A stretch of 64,000 nt of DNA from Chlorobiota bacterium (GCA_028287785.1 JAQBOZ010000005.1:62001-126000); one strand, 5' to 3'. Counted from the stretch's first letter, positions 26,058 to 36,664 are shown. Translations and numbers: made by a program. The notes: a model not told the origin generated them from the sequence alone.

Positions 26058-27794
26058 ATGAACAATGCCCGCAGCATCCTATCCCTCGCGCTATCCTCGT
26101 TGATCGCGCTCTCGGCGTGCAGAAAGGATCAGGAGAGTCCCGGAGGGATCAAGGATGATTCGTTGCCGCATCGCTACGCCAACGGGATGGTCTCCTCCGC
26201 TACGCCGGAGGCGACGCAGGCGGGGATGGAGGTGCTTCGCGGCGGCGGGAACGCGGTGGATGCGGCGGTGGCGGTCGGGTTTGCGCTGGCGGTTTCGCTG
26301 CCGCAGGCGGGAAACCTCGGCGGCGGCGGGTTTATGGTGATCCGCATGGCGGACGGGCGGAGCACCACGTTCGATTTCCGCGAGCGGGCGCCGGGGAAGG
26401 CAACGCGCGATATGTATCTCGATTCCGCCGGAAACGTCATCCCCGATCTCTCGCTGACCGGAGCGCTGGCGGCGGGCGTTCCGGGATCGCCGGCGGGCCT
26501 GCTCGCCGCGCTCGATAAATATGGGACAAAGCCGCGCCGTCAGGTGATCGGCCCGGCAATCCGGCTGGCGGCCGAGGGGTTCCGGGTGCAGCCGGGGCTT
26601 GCCGCAAACATCGCCGAAAAACTTCACGACTTCTCCCGCTTCCCCAGCACCCTCGCGATCTTCGCCCCCGACACCATCCCGTTGAAGGCGGGAACCACGT
26701 TCCGCCAGCCGGCGCTCGCGCGGACGCTCCAGCGGATTTCCGACAGCGGCGCGGCGGGATTCTACAGCGGTACAACGGCGGACATGATCGTCCGGCAGAT
26801 GGAACGCTCCGGCGGCATCATCACCCATCAGGATCTTCTCGATTATAAACCGTCGGAACGCCGGCCGGTGGTGGGAACGTATCGCGGCGACAGCATCATC
26901 TCCATGCCTCCGCCGTCGAGCGGCGGGCCGCTGCTGATTCAGATGCTCAACATGATGGAGGGATACGATTTCCACACGATCCCCTTCCACTCCGCCGCCC
27001 ACGCGCACGTGATGGCGGAGATCATGCGCCGTGCCTATGCCGACCGCGCGCATCACCTCGGCGATCCCGATTTCTTTTCAGTGCCGGTCGCCGGCCTTGT
27101 CAGCAAGGAGTACGCGAAGAGTCGCGCCGCCACCATCACCGACAGCGCCACGCCAAGCGCGCGCATCAGCAGCGGCGACATGAGCGCCTACATGCACGAG
27201 AGCCCGCAGACCACGCACTACTCGGTGGTGGACAAGGACGGCAACTGCGTGAGCGTGACGGTGACGTTGAACGCATCGTTCGGGAGCAAGCTGGTGGTGG
27301 ACGGGGCGGGATTTTTTCTGAACGATGAGATGGATGATTTCGCCGCGAAGCCGGGAGCCCCCAATCTCTACGGGCTTCTCGGCGATACCGCCAACGCCAT
27401 CGTCCCCGGCAAACGGATGCTCTCATCGATGACCCCCACCATCATCATCCGCGATGGCAGGCCGTGGCTGGTGGTGGGAACGCCGGGGGGATCGACCATC
27501 ATCACCACGGTCCTCCAGGTCATACAGAACCAGGCCGATTACGGGATGACGCTTCGCGAGGCCGGCGACGCGCCGCGCATCCATCAGCAGTGGTATCCCG
27601 ACACCGTTTATTATGAGAAGGGGGCGTTCACGACCGCAACGCTCGACACATTGAAATCGCTCGGCTACAAGACGGTGGAGCGCGACGCGCCATCGGGACG
27701 GGTGGACGCCATCAGGATCATCGATGTTGATGGAAAGCGATGGATGGAGGGATATTCCGACAGCCGGGGCTACGGATCGGCGGAGGGGTATTAG
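26058..27794 (+). CDS. ggt: Gamma-glutamyltransferase, lipoprotein
   Basis: A 578-residue Ntn hydrolase precursor that cleaves gamma-glutamyl bonds such as that of glutathione. The N-terminus has a lipobox (SLIALSAC, Cys21), so it is probably an envelope lipoprotein. The autoprocessing and catalytic nucleophile is Thr385 in PQTTHYSVVDKDGN. The large-subunit signature MVSSATPEATQAGMEVLRGG and NAVDAAVAVGFALAV, and the small-subunit pattern MTPTIIIRDGRPWLVVGTPGG, match the family, as does the length. A truncated miniature element begins a few bases after the stop. Confidence 0.95.
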   Translation: MNNARSILSLALSSLIALSACRKDQESPGGIKDDSLPHRYANGMVSSATPEATQAGMEVLRGGGNAVDAAVAVGFALAVSLPQAGNLGGGGFMVIRMADGRSTTFDFRERAPGKATRDMYLDSAGNVIPDLSLTGALAAGVPGSPAGLLAALDKYGTKPRRQVIGPAIRLAAEGFRVQPGLAANIAEKLHDFSRFPSTLAIFAPDTIPLKAGTTFRQPALARTLQRISDSGAAGFYSGTTADMIVRQMERSGGIITHQDLLDYKPSERRPVVGTYRGDSIISMPPPSSGGPLLIQMLNMMEGYDFHTIPFHSAAHAHVMAEIMRRAYADRAHHLGDPDFFSVPVAGLVSKEYAKSRAATITDSATPSARISSGDMSAYMHESPQTTHYSVVDKDGNCVSVTVTLNASFGSKLVVDGAGFFLNDEMDDFAAKPGAPNLYGLLGDTANAIVPGKRMLSSMTPTIIIRDGRPWLVVGTPGGSTIITTVLQVIQNQADYGMTLREAGDAPRIHQQWYPDTVYYEKGAFTTATLDTLKSLGYKTVERDAPSGRVDAIRIIDVDGKRWMEGYSDSRGYGSAEGY

Positions 27795-27800
27795 GATATC

Positions 27801-27977
27801 GGAGCGTACCATCCTCGCATGACGGCAAAATGGTTCGCTCCGATGGAGCTTGAGCGGGAAATGGGAACATCGTTGCTACAACCGGCACGCTCCTGACGGG
27901 GCTTGAAGAGTGATCAGAGGATCGTCGATGGATCATTGCGCTGTCAACCGGAGAGCTGGATTAAACTGAGTCACTAC
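27801..27977. repeat. Miniature element, copy D (left end missing)
   Basis: Only the right part of the element is present, from the GGAGCGTACCATCC arm through GTTGCTACAACCGGC to the terminal TGAGTCACTAC. It starts right after the ggt stop codon and runs into the trmO leader. Confidence 0.8.
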
Positions 27978-28067
27978 ATGACTCCGCTGAATATTTTCCA
28001 ATCGCCCGGGTGGATCTATCTTGATGCTTCGATCGCATCAATCCTTACCCGCGTCACAGCAACTCAG

Positions 28068-28889
28068 ATGATCAGCACATCCTCCTTTACCGTCGAACCG
28101 ATCGGCCATATCCGCACCCCGTTCACCGAGCGTTATACGGCGCCCCGGCAGCCGGGGGCGGACGCCGGTGAATCCACGGGAAAAATCGTTCTGCTCCCCG
28201 GCCACAACTTTCAGCAGGCGCTGGAGGATCTGGCGGGGTTCGAGATGATCTGGATCATCTCATGGTTTCATCGCAACGATGGATGGAAGCCGAAGGTGCT
28301 GCCGCCGCGCGGCGGGCGGAAGAAACGGGGCGTCTTCGCGACACGTTCGCCGCACCGGCCCAACCCGATCGGGCTTTCGCTGGTGCGGCTTGTCGGCATT
28401 CGCGGACGGATCATCGACGTAGGCGCCACCGATCTGCTCGATGGAACGCCGGTGATCGATATCAAGCCGTATATCCCGACTGTCGACGCGTTTCCCGATG
28501 CCCGCGCCGGATGGCTGGAGGATGTGATCGTGATGGAGCATGAGATCTCCGAAGGGGGGGCGCTCTTCGCGGTGGAGTGGACGCCGCTCGCGCTCGAACA
28601 AACGGAATGGCTCCAACGCCGACATAACATCGATCTGGCCGATCTCGCCACCTCGGTTCTCCGTCGCAACGCCACGCCGCACCCCTACCGTCGTATAACG
28701 CAACTGCCGGACGGCGCGCTCCAGCTTGCGATCAAATCGTGGAGGCTCAGGTTCACCGAACGTGGCGGGACCGTGACGGTGGAACGGATCGCGAGCGGAT
28801 ACGGCGTGGCGGCGCTGGCGGCTGCCGGAGCCGGGGAGCTTCACGACCACGCGGCGCATCTCGAATTTCACGATCGGTGGCCGGCGTGA
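28068..28889 (+). CDS. trmO: tRNA (N6-threonylcarbamoyladenosine(37)-N6)-methyltransferase TrmO
   Basis: A 273-residue TsaA/YaeB-like methyltransferase acting on t6A37 of tRNAs reading ACY codons. Family motifs are present: VEPIGHIRTPF, GFEMIWIISWFHR, VFATRSPHRPNPIGLS, LDGTPVIDIKPYIP. The start at 28068 (MISTSSFTVEPIGHI) places the motif where the family has it. Starts further upstream would translate the end of the miniature element. The C-terminal extension of about 100 residues, with PYRRI followed by LAIKSWRLRF, corresponds to the small TrmO C-terminal domain. Confidence 0.92.
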   Translation: MISTSSFTVEPIGHIRTPFTERYTAPRQPGADAGESTGKIVLLPGHNFQQALEDLAGFEMIWIISWFHRNDGWKPKVLPPRGGRKKRGVFATRSPHRPNPIGLSLVRLVGIRGRIIDVGATDLLDGTPVIDIKPYIPTVDAFPDARAGWLEDVIVMEHEISEGGALFAVEWTPLALEQTEWLQRRHNIDLADLATSVLRRNATPHPYRRITQLPDGALQLAIKSWRLRFTERGGTVTVERIASGYGVAALAAAGAGELHDHAAHLEFHDRWPA

Positions 28890-28926
28890 GCGGCGGAGAT
28901 GTTCCGGATATCGGTAGATTACTTCC

Positions 28927-30501
28927 GTGATCGCGCTCGACTCAAAACAGCTCCGCCATATCATCCTGGGGATCGCCCTGATCGCCGGGGTATTTTTTTT
29001 CCGGTTCACCGCCGACGATGGATACATCACCGCGCGGTACGCCGAGCATCTGGTTGATACCGGCGCGCTTGTCTTCAATTCCGGCGAACGGGTCAGCGCG
29101 CTTACATCGCCGCTGCACGCCATCGTGGAGGCGGGGCTGTATGCCGTCACCGGGCAGACCATCATCGCCTACAAACTGCTGGCTGCGCTTCTGCTTCTCA
29201 CCGCCGGGTTTGTTCTGACTTCCCGCTTTCCCGATCACAGGATCGTGGTGCCCCTCACCTGCCTCTCCCCCCAGGTTCTTCTCTGGACATTCGGCGGGCT
29301 GGAGACGCCGATACTGCTGCTGCTGATCGCGCTCTTCGCGATCACCGCGCACGCCGGTGGCGCATCCGATCGTCGCCGGCTTCTCCTTCTCTCGGTCATC
29401 GCCGGCATCGCATTTATCACCCGGTTCGATTCGGCGCTCTTCACCGCCCCGGTGCTGATCCACGCCGCGCTGAAGAATCGGCGGGCGGGGGAGATTGCCA
29501 GAGCGATCGGCATCGGCGCAGTCATCCCGGTCGCGTGGATCGCGTTCGCGGCGCTCTACTACGGCGATGTTTTTCCGACATCGTTCTACGTGAAGACGCC
29601 GACGCTTCACGGCGAGCGGATGCTGGAATGCGCGGTGAACATCATCGAGTTTCTTCTCTTCACCGGATTTCTTCCGTTGATGATCGGCGGCGTGCTGATT
29701 GCGCGGAGGTATCTGCCGGATGCGCTGCGCGATCACCTGCGGCGCGTTCTTCCGCTGCTGGTGGGGCTTGGGGCGATCATCGCGTACGGCCAGTTGACCG
29801 GGATGATCCACATGATGTTCTCCTTCCGAATGTTCGTCCCCTATGTCCCGGCGCTGGCGGTTATCATCTGCGATTTATTGGGTCGCCTCCGCGAGCCGAT
29901 CGCCACGATCATGGCGTCGCCGCGCGGCCGTGTCATCATCACTTCCCTGCTTCTGCTCGCCATCGCGTTTCAGGGAACGGAGAGCTGGGTGATCTATTCG
30001 CGGTCGCTCAACGGCGTCAGCATCGTTGGGGAGTACCGGCATATCGGGATCGCGGGATACATGGATGATTTCATACCGGCGCTCTTTGCCGGCGGTGATG
30101 ATATCGCCTCGCACTGGAAAAGCACGGCGGATTCCGGCCGGGCGCCGCGGGTGATGACATTCGCTGCCGGGGCGCTGCCGTATCGATATCGCGCCGCGTA
30201 CATCTTCGAGCCGCTTGTCTCCTACCGTCGCTCCTGCAAGGCCACCGGCGCTGAATCGGCGGACTACATTCATCTGCTTGTCGCCACGCTGGACGAGGCG
30301 GCCGCGTTGCTCCCGAAGCCGATCGGGCATTATCAGATGGTATCCTATCGTACAATCATCTTCGACGGCGCGCCGCGGAGCTTTATCGTCCTGTACGATC
30401 CCGACCCCGGCTGCAATCCCCTCCCGCCGACCGTCAACGGCCCCTGCGCCGACTGCACCGATGAACACACCGTCGGCAACGAGATACGATACGACCGGTG
30501 A
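28927..30501 (+). CDS. GT-C-type membrane glycosyltransferase-like protein
   Basis: A 524-residue integral membrane protein with about 9-10 helices, starting with GTG. After the first helix it has FTADDGYITARYAEHLVDTG, then VFNSGERVSALTSPLHAI. This is the acidic first-loop pattern of polyprenyl-phosphate-dependent GT-C sugar transferases (compare 'DDAyItfRya.nl..G.Glvfn.ge.v.gytspl'). A soluble C-terminal part follows (about residues 370-524). The donor is probably a lipid-linked sugar and the acceptor is an envelope molecule. The exact reaction is unknown. Confidence 0.8.
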   Translation: MIALDSKQLRHIILGIALIAGVFFFRFTADDGYITARYAEHLVDTGALVFNSGERVSALTSPLHAIVEAGLYAVTGQTIIAYKLLAALLLLTAGFVLTSRFPDHRIVVPLTCLSPQVLLWTFGGLETPILLLLIALFAITAHAGGASDRRRLLLLSVIAGIAFITRFDSALFTAPVLIHAALKNRRAGEIARAIGIGAVIPVAWIAFAALYYGDVFPTSFYVKTPTLHGERMLECAVNIIEFLLFTGFLPLMIGGVLIARRYLPDALRDHLRRVLPLLVGLGAIIAYGQLTGMIHMMFSFRMFVPYVPALAVIICDLLGRLREPIATIMASPRGRVIITSLLLLAIAFQGTESWVIYSRSLNGVSIVGEYRHIGIAGYMDDFIPALFAGGDDIASHWKSTADSGRAPRVMTFAAGALPYRYRAAYIFEPLVSYRRSCKATGAESADYIHLLVATLDEAAALLPKPIGHYQMVSYRTIIFDGAPRSFIVLYDPDPGCNPLPPTVNGPCADCTDEHTVGNEIRYDR

Positions 30502-30589
30502 CGAACGCATCCGTCGCGATGGCGTATATTCGTGATTGCATGCGTGCGGGGTACGTTGACATTATATCATGGCGCTGTACGAGATGTCT

Positions 30590-30614
30590 GTCGGGGGCGG
30601 TTTAAAACCGCCCC
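30590..30614. repeat. Left arm of 25-bp inverted repeat (family 3 hairpin)
   Basis: The sequence GTCGGGGGCGGTTTAAAACC continuing into GCCCC is itself nearly self-complementary and is the exact reverse complement of 30727-30751. Confidence 0.85.
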
Positions 30615-30726
30615 TTACCCCCTGCAATCGCCGGCGGACAACGACAGATCACATTGACGTGACATCGTACGAGCTATGCGAAACATCCGTGCACGAACGT
30701 GATTGCATCCGTGCACGAACGTGTAC

Positions 30727-30751
30727 GGGGCGGTTTTAAACCGCCCCCGAC
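30727..30751. repeat. Right arm of 25-bp inverted repeat (family 3 hairpin)
   Basis: This is the exact reverse complement of 30590-30614, and is also a hairpin by itself (GGGGCGGTTT-T-AAACCGCCCC). It lies about 90 bases before the ettA start. Confidence 0.85.
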
Positions 30752-30842
30752 GGAACGACGGATCACAATTAACGCGACATATCGATAACAACGCGATCGC
30801 ATCGCAACGCGGACCGCATTTTCACAAGAACATTTCCCAACG

Positions 30843-32513
30843 ATGAGCGATACCAAGATTATTTTTTCCATGATAGGCGTCGGCAAGGTGCACAAGCCGA
30901 ACAAGCAGGTACTGAAGGATATCTACCTCTCCTTTTTCTATGGCGCGAAGATCGGCGTGCTGGGCCTCAACGGCTCGGGAAAGAGCACGCTGCTGAAGAT
31001 CATCGCCGGCCTTGACAAGGATTACGTGGGGCAGATCAACTCGCAGAAGGGGATCACCTTCGGCTATCTCTCGCAGGAGCCGGAGCTGGACCCGACCAAG
31101 ACGGTGAAGGAAGTGGTCGAGGAGGGAGCGCAGGAGACGGTGAACCTCTTGAAGGAGTACGAGGAGATCAACGCGCAGTTCTCCGAGCCGGACGCCGATT
31201 TCGACGCGCTGCTGGCGAAGCAGAGCAAGTTGCAGGAGAAGATCGATCATCTGGACGCGTGGGATATCGACAGCAAGCTGGAGATGGCGATGGAAGCCCT
31301 CCGCTGTCCCGACGGCGATACCCCCGTCACCGTCCTCTCCGGCGGTGAGCGCCGCCGCGTCGCACTCTGCCGCCTTCTGCTTCAGGAGCCGGACGTGCTG
31401 CTGCTGGACGAGCCGACAAACCATCTGGACGCCGAGTCCGTGGCGTGGCTGGAGAGCCATCTTGCCAAGTACAAGGGAACGGTGATCGCCGTAACGCACG
31501 ATCGCTACTTCCTGGATAATGTGGCCGGCTGGATTCTGGAGCTGGATCGCGGCCAGGGGATTCCGTTCGAGGGAAATTATTCATCGTGGCTGGAGCAGAA
31601 GAAGCGCCGGCTGGAGCTTGAGGAGAAGCAGGAATCCAAGCGTCAGAAGGCGCTGGCCGAGGAGCTGGAATGGGTCCGCACCAACCCGAAGGGACGCCAC
31701 GCCAAGAGCAAGGCGCGCATTTCATCGTACGAGAAGATGCTCTCCGAGGAGAACGAGAAGCGGAACGAGGAGATGGAGATCTTCATCCCGAACGGCCCCC
31801 GTCTCGGCGATGTTGTGATCGACGCGAACGATGTGGCGAAAGCCTTCGGCGATAATCTCCTCTACGAACATCTCACCTTCTCCCTCCCCCCCGGCGGCAT
31901 CATCGGCATCATCGGGCCGAATGGCGCCGGCAAGACGACGCTCTTCAAGATGATCACCGAACGGGAGACGGTGGACGCCGGAACGTTCAAGATCGGCGAG
32001 ACGGTGAAGCTGGGCTATATCGATCAGAACCGCCCGCTCGATCCCGAGAAAACGATCTGGGAGGAGATCTCCGGCGGGCTCGATCTTATCCTCCTGGGAA
32101 ACCGCGAGGTGAACTCCCGCGCGTACGTGGCCCGCTTCAACTTCGGCGGACAGGATCAGCAGAAGAAGATCGGCATGCTCTCCGGCGGCGAGCGAAACCG
32201 CGTCCATCTTGCCAAGGCGCTGAAGGAGGGAGCAAACGTTCTCCTGCTGGATGAGCCCACCAACGATCTGGACGTGAACACGCTCCGCGCGCTCGAGGAG
32301 GCGCTGATGAGCTTCGCCGGCTGCGCCGTGATCATCTCGCATGATCGCTGGTTTCTGGATCGCGTCGCCACGCATATCCTCGCATTCGAGGGGGATAGCG
32401 AGGTGCTCTGGTTCGACGGCAACTACTCGCAGTACGAGGAGGACCGCAAGCGGCGGCTGGGGATCGAGGCGGATCAGCCGCATCGGATCAAGTATAAGCC
32501 TTTGGTCCGCTGA
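30843..32513 (+). CDS. ettA: Energy-dependent translational throttle protein EttA (ABC-F)
   Basis: A 556-residue cytoplasmic ABC-F ATPase that binds the ribosomal E site and gates the first elongation step according to ATP level. It has two nucleotide-binding domains and no membrane part: GLNGSGKST with LSGGERRR and LLLDEPTNHLD in the first, GPNGAGKTT with LSGGERNR and LLLDEPTNDLD in the second. The linker between them (WVRTNPKGRHAKSKARISSY) is the P-site tRNA interaction motif region typical of EttA. Length and the near-identical N-terminus (MIGVGKVHKPNKQVLKDIYL) leave little doubt. A terminator-like hairpin follows. Confidence 0.96.
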   Translation: MSDTKIIFSMIGVGKVHKPNKQVLKDIYLSFFYGAKIGVLGLNGSGKSTLLKIIAGLDKDYVGQINSQKGITFGYLSQEPELDPTKTVKEVVEEGAQETVNLLKEYEEINAQFSEPDADFDALLAKQSKLQEKIDHLDAWDIDSKLEMAMEALRCPDGDTPVTVLSGGERRRVALCRLLLQEPDVLLLDEPTNHLDAESVAWLESHLAKYKGTVIAVTHDRYFLDNVAGWILELDRGQGIPFEGNYSSWLEQKKRRLELEEKQESKRQKALAEELEWVRTNPKGRHAKSKARISSYEKMLSEENEKRNEEMEIFIPNGPRLGDVVIDANDVAKAFGDNLLYEHLTFSLPPGGIIGIIGPNGAGKTTLFKMITERETVDAGTFKIGETVKLGYIDQNRPLDPEKTIWEEISGGLDLILLGNREVNSRAYVARFNFGGQDQQKKIGMLSGGERNRVHLAKALKEGANVLLLDEPTNDLDVNTLRALEEALMSFAGCAVIISHDRWFLDRVATHILAFEGDSEVLWFDGNYSQYEEDRKRRLGIEADQPHRIKYKPLVR

Positions 32514-32589
32514 CAACGCCGCACAGGGCGATGGCCTTGTCATGGGGCGATACCGCATGGTTCGCGGCATTGCTCGGCGTCGATGATGG

Positions 32590-32713
32590 CGATACCCTTG
32601 CCGCGGGGCGTTGCCCTTCCCGCGGGTGGATGCCCTTCCCGCGGGGCGCTGCCCCGCGCTTTTTAAGCCCCGGAGGGGCGTAATATCTATGCGCGGGGCA
32701 GCGCCCCGCGCAC
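32590..32713. repeat. GC-rich hairpin repeat, family 2 (facing pair)
   Basis: A forward GCGGGGC-GCT-GCCCCGC hairpin is followed by an inverted copy: AAGCCCCGGAGGGGCG, then GCGCGGGGCAGCGCCCCGCG. It fills most of the ettA-proS gap. Confidence 0.8.
32640..32666 (+). terminator. Terminator-like hairpin after ettA
   Basis: The stem GCGGGGC/GCCCCGC with loop GCT is followed closely by GCTTTTTAA. It is formed from a family 2 repeat copy and lies about 125 bases after the ettA stop. Confidence 0.55.
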
Positions 32714-32730
32714 ATTAATGGAACAACTCC

Positions 32731-34461
32731 ATGCGCTGGTCACAGCTTTTTATCCCGACGCTCAGGGAAGATCCCGCCGAGGCGATGGTCATCAGCCACA
32801 GACTTCTTCTCCGCGCCGGCTATATCCGGCAGTTGACCGCCGGCGTCTACAGCCTTCTGCCGCTGGCGCAGCGGGTGCGGCTGAAGGTGATCGATGTGAT
32901 CCGCGATGAGATGAACCGGATCGGCGGGCAGGAGTTTCTGCTGCCGGCGCTGCATCCGTCGGAGGTCTGGAAGGAATCGGGCCGATGGGATGTGATGGGG
33001 GAAAACATGTTCCGGCTGAAGGACCGCAAGGGGGCCGACATGGGGCTGGGGATGACGCACGAGGAGATCTTCACGTCGATCGCCCGCAACGCCGTCAACT
33101 CCTACCGCCAGCTCCCGCAGATCTGGTATCAGATCCAGACAAAGTTCCGCGATGAGGCCCGACCGAAATCCGGCCTCCTCCGCGTGCGGGAGTTCACGAT
33201 GAAGGACGCCTACTCGTTCGATCTGGACAGCGACGGACAGGATGCGGCGTTCGAGGCGCATCACTCCGCGTATACGAAAATATTCACCCGCTGCGGGCTC
33301 CGGTTCAACGCAGTGCAGGCAAGCTCCGGCGCAATGGGGGGCAGCCAGTCCACGGAGTTCATGGCCCGCACCGCCGCCGGGGAGGATCTTATCGCCAACT
33401 GCCCCTCCTGCGGCTACGCGGCCAATGTGGAGAAGGCGGAATCGCGCATCCCGGCCGTGACGGATCAGGAAGGCCCTGAGTTGCCCGAGGAGTTCGCGAC
33501 CCCCGGCATTCATACGATCGAGGAGCTGGCGGCGTTTCCCGGCGGTGCCGAGGCGGAACGACAGATCAAGACGCTGATCTATGTGGTGGATGAGAAGATC
33601 GTGATGATCCTGATCCGCGGCGATCACGAGTTGAACGAGACGAAGCTGGCCGATATCACCGGCGGCATCGCCGTGCGCCCGGCACAGCCTGATGAGATCG
33701 TCCAGTCGCTCGGCGCCTCCCCCGGCTCGCTCGGCGGCGTGGGCGTTACCACAGCATCCCATCCCGGAATCTCCATCATCCTCGCCGACGAGGCGCTGCG
33801 CGGTCGCCGGGACATGACCACCGGCGCCAACCGCGACGGATTTCATCTTCGCGGCGTCTCGATCGATCGCGATATCGTCGTGGGTCGCTGGGCCGGCCTT
33901 CGGAGCGCGCAATCGGGAGAGGGATGTCCCGTTTGCGATGGAACGCTGGACACGTTCAAGGCGGTGGAGATCGGGCATATCTTCAAGCTCGGCACAAAAT
34001 ATTCCGAGAGCATGGGGGCGCGCGTGCTGGCGCCGGACGGACGGGAGATCCCGATCGTAATGGGAAGCTACGGCATCGGCGTGGAGCGGATGATGGCTGC
34101 CGTGGTGGAGCAGTCCGCCGATGACGCCGGGATCATCTGGCCGATGGCGATCGCGCCGTTCCACGTTATCATCACACCCGTCAACATGAAGGATCAGGCC
34201 GCGCTCGCCGCCGCCGATGCCCTCTACACCGACCTTCGCCGCCACCGCATCGATGTCCTCCTGGATGATCGCGACGAGCGGGCCGGCGTGAAGTTCAAGG
34301 ATGCCGATCTGGTCGGCATTCCGCTGCGGGTGACGATCGGCAGGAAGATCGGCGAGGGGATCGTGGAGCTGGTCGATCGCGGGACGGGGGAATCGGGGGA
34401 GATCGCGGTGAGCGATCTGATGGAGAAGATCCTGACGATCATCGAGGCGAGACGGAGATGA
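32731..34461 (+). CDS. proS: Prolyl-tRNA synthetase, bacterial type
   Basis: A 576-residue class II aminoacyl-tRNA synthetase charging tRNA-Pro. Class II motif 2 is seen in [17 protein letters not shown] followed by TMKDAYSFD, and motif 3 in [17 protein letters not shown]. Between them lies the editing (INS) insertion (about residues 225-395, starting [14 protein letters not shown]), which marks the bacterial ProS type and removes mischarged alanine. The C-terminal anticodon-binding domain ([11 protein letters not shown]... [20 protein letters not shown]) is complete. The stop overlaps the next start as ATGA, so the following secreted protein is translationally coupled. Confidence 0.96.
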   Translation: MRWSQLFIPTLREDPAEAMVISHRLLLRAGYIRQLTAGVYSLLPLAQRVRLKVIDVIRDEMNRIGGQEFLLPALHPSEVWKESGRWDVMGENMFRLKDRKGADMGLGMTHEEIFTSIARNAVNSYRQLPQIWYQIQTKFRDEARPKSGLLRVREFTMKDAYSFDLDSDGQDAAFEAHHSAYTKIFTRCGLRFNAVQASSGAMGGSQSTEFMARTAAGEDLIANCPSCGYAANVEKAESRIPAVTDQEGPELPEEFATPGIHTIEELAAFPGGAEAERQIKTLIYVVDEKIVMILIRGDHELNETKLADITGGIAVRPAQPDEIVQSLGASPGSLGGVGVTTASHPGISIILADEALRGRRDMTTGANRDGFHLRGVSIDRDIVVGRWAGLRSAQSGEGCPVCDGTLDTFKAVEIGHIFKLGTKYSESMGARVLAPDGREIPIVMGSYGIGVERMMAAVVEQSADDAGIIWPMAIAPFHVIITPVNMKDQAALAAADALYTDLRRHRIDVLLDDRDERAGVKFKDADLVGIPLRVTIGRKIGEGIVELVDRGTGESGEIAVSDLMEKILTIIEARRR

Positions 34462-36344
34462 TCATACGCGGCGCCCTCCTCCTCTGGCTTCTCTCCTGCT
34501 GCGCCATTTCGGCGCGCCCGTATTATCTGAACTCCGGCATCGGAAACGACAAGGCGGACGCGCGGACGCCGGCCACCGCATGGAAATCGCTGGCGATGCT
34601 GGGGGATGTCCGCTTCGTGCCGGGGGATACGATCTATCTCGAAACAGGGACGGCGTACGCGGGGAATATCTATCTCGATCCCACCGATGGCGGCACGGCG
34701 GGATCGCCCATTGTGATCACATCACGCGGGATCGGCAGGGCGGTGATCGACGTGCCGGATGGGGCCGGGATCTACGCCTACAACACATCGGGGATCGTGG
34801 TGCGGGGGCTGGAATTCTCAGGACCCGGAGCAACGGTTTCCGACGGGCCGGGGATCATGTTCTATATGGACAGCGCCGTCGGCTATCGCGATCATATCCG
34901 CGTCGAGGGGTGCGATGTTCACGGGTTTCAGCAGGGGATCGTGGTGGGGGCATATCATCCAGTGTGGGGATTCCGGGACGTGGAGATCACCAACTGCCGC
35001 GCGCACGACAACAGCCGCGTCGGCATCAGCTCCTTTGGCTACGAGTCACGGTATACGAACAGAGACTTCACGGTAACGCGCTGCGTGGCGGACGGCAACA
35101 GCGGCGAGGCGGGATATACGCAGAGCAATTCCGGCAGCGGCATCGTGATGAGCGGCGTCGATACGGTGCTGGTGGAATATTGCGTGGCGCACGACAACGG
35201 CGCGCTGAACTCCCATCGCGGCGGCGGCCCGGTCGGCATCTGGATGTTCGTCTGCGCCAGCGGCAGCATCCGAAACTGCGAGTCATACAACAACAAGGCC
35301 GGGCAGGAGGCGGACGGCGGCGGGTTCGATATCGACGGCGGCTGCCGCGATTGCTCCATCCTCTACTGCTACTCGCACGACAACGAGGGGGCGGGATTCG
35401 AGATGGCGGAGTATGGCGCGGGGACGCCGTTCGCCCGGAACACGATCGCCTGGAACATCAGCCGGAACGATGCCCGCAAGAACAGTTGCGGCGCCATCAA
35501 CCTCTGGGCGGTGGATGCGCTTCACTCCTTCCATGACTGCCGGGTGTACAATAATACCATCCATATCGATGGCGATCGTCTGGCGATTTCAACCCCGGTC
35601 GCGGTCTGGGTGCTGACGCCGTTCATGGATGGCGTGGAGATACGAAACAACATCTTCATGACCCGCGGCCAGGGGATGACACGAGCCCCTCTCCTCGATT
35701 CGTCGCAGGTCCATTTCGTCGCCAACGATTACTTCTCAGCCATCGGCCCGCCTCTCTTCGTCACCGATGCCGACACCTCGCTGACGCTTCTGGAGTGGAA
35801 GGGGAAATCCCCCGGACAGGAGCGGATTGGAACCGCCGACTACGGCACCACCGCCGATCCGATGCTGGAGAATCCCGGAACGGGCGGGACAGCCGGCTCC
35901 ATTGATTCTCTTGCGGCCTATCTCCACGGCTACCGTCTCCTCCCCACTTCACCGATGATCGATGCCGGGGCGCCGGTCACCAGCGCGATCGCCGGATGGC
36001 TCTATCGCGACTTCTTCGGAAACAGAGTCGCGCCCGGAGGGCCACTCGATATCGGCTGCTTCGAGTCGCCGGCAGCACGGGCCGAAGTGTCAGGTGAAAC
36101 GCCGGTGGAAGCCGGATCATCGCTCGCCCCGAACCCCGCGTCCGATATGGTGCTGATTCAATCATCCCCCGGCGCGACGCGCTACGAGGTGATCGATATG
36201 AACGGAGGCATGGTGATCTCCGGCGGGATCGGCGATCGTGCCGAAGCGATTTCGCTGACCGGCATCCCGGCGGGATTCTATCAGGTCCGTATCACCGGGC
36301 CGGTGATGCGGCCGGAGACAAAGGCGCTGGTGATTGTGCGGTAG
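34458..36344 (+). CDS. Secreted right-handed beta-helix protein with type IX sorting domain
   Basis: A 628-residue exported protein. A signal peptide ([19 protein letters not shown]) leads into a parallel beta-helix of the pectate-lyase/polysaccharide-lyase kind: [23 protein letters not shown], then repeated [14 protein letters not shown] / [15 protein letters not shown] / [16 protein letters not shown] coils. The last roughly 80 residues are a Por secretion tail ([16 protein letters not shown]... [15 protein letters not shown]... [11 protein letters not shown]), so it should pass the outer membrane through the type IX system. Substrate specificity, if an enzyme, is unknown. It starts inside the proS stop (ATGA). 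Confidence 0.88.
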   Translation: MIIRGALLLWLLSCCAISARPYYLNSGIGNDKADARTPATAWKSLAMLGDVRFVPGDTIYLETGTAYAGNIYLDPTDGGTAGSPIVITSRGIGRAVIDVPDGAGIYAYNTSGIVVRGLEFSGPGATVSDGPGIMFYMDSAVGYRDHIRVEGCDVHGFQQGIVVGAYHPVWGFRDVEITNCRAHDNSRVGISSFGYESRYTNRDFTVTRCVADGNSGEAGYTQSNSGSGIVMSGVDTVLVEYCVAHDNGALNSHRGGGPVGIWMFVCASGSIRNCESYNNKAGQEADGGGFDIDGGCRDCSILYCYSHDNEGAGFEMAEYGAGTPFARNTIAWNISRNDARKNSCGAINLWAVDALHSFHDCRVYNNTIHIDGDRLAISTPVAVWVLTPFMDGVEIRNNIFMTRGQGMTRAPLLDSSQVHFVANDYFSAIGPPLFVTDADTSLTLLEWKGKSPGQERIGTADYGTTADPMLENPGTGGTAGSIDSLAAYLHGYRLLPTSPMIDAGAPVTSAIAGWLYRDFFGNRVAPGGPLDIGCFESPAARAEVSGETPVEAGSSLAPNPASDMVLIQSSPGATRYEVIDMNGGMVISGGIGDRAEAISLTGIPAGFYQVRITGPVMRPETKALVIVR

Positions 36345-36347
36345 GGC

Positions 36348-36403
36348 GTGCGCGGGGCGATGCCCCGCGCACCAGGGATTGCGCCCCTCCGGGGCTTGGG
36401 GAA
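36348..36403. repeat. GC-rich hairpin repeat, family 2
   Basis: The perfect palindrome GTGCGCGGGGC-GAT-GCCCCGCGCAC starts four bases after the beta-helix gene stop and is followed by GCCCCTCCGGGGC. Confidence 0.85.
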
Positions 36404-36433
36404 TGTCTCCCGTTCATTCAGGCAGGATAGCAT

Positions 36434-36664
36434 CAGTCTTCATAGCCCCAGCGGGGCGAGCCGGTTGTAGTAATGTCATATTCAAGCTCCATCGGAGCGC
36501 ACCATTCGGCCTGCATGCGGGGATGGTGTGCTCCAATGGAGCTTGATCGGAAAATGGGAGCATCGTTGCTACAACCGGCGCGCTCCTGACGGAGCTTGAA
36601 GAGTGGATCGTCGATGGACCATTGCGCTGTCAATCGGAGGGCTGGATTCAAATTGAGTCACTAC
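36434..36664. repeat. Miniature element, copy E (left end missing)
   Basis: It begins at the AGTCTTCATAGCCCCAGCGG block and runs through the paired GCTCCATCGGAGC / GCTCCAATGGAGC arms and GTTGCTACAACCGGC to TTGAGTCACTAC. The GGTAGTGACTCA left terminus is absent. A family 2 repeat lies directly before it. Confidence 0.8.

Larger units (their letters stand above)
30502..30842. other. Intergenic region upstream of ettA with repeated hairpins
   Basis: This 340-base gap holds two inverted copies of a 25-bp hairpin sequence (listed separately) around a duplicated segment CCGTGCACGAACGTG at about 30687-30722. TTGACATTATAT near 30556 resembles promoter hexamers. The structure may control ettA. Confidence 0.5.

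Noticed and set aside
30687-30722. Possible start of a CRISPR array (two copies of CCGTGCACGAACGTG)
   Set aside because: Only two units with a spacing of a few bases and no cas genes; a local duplication.
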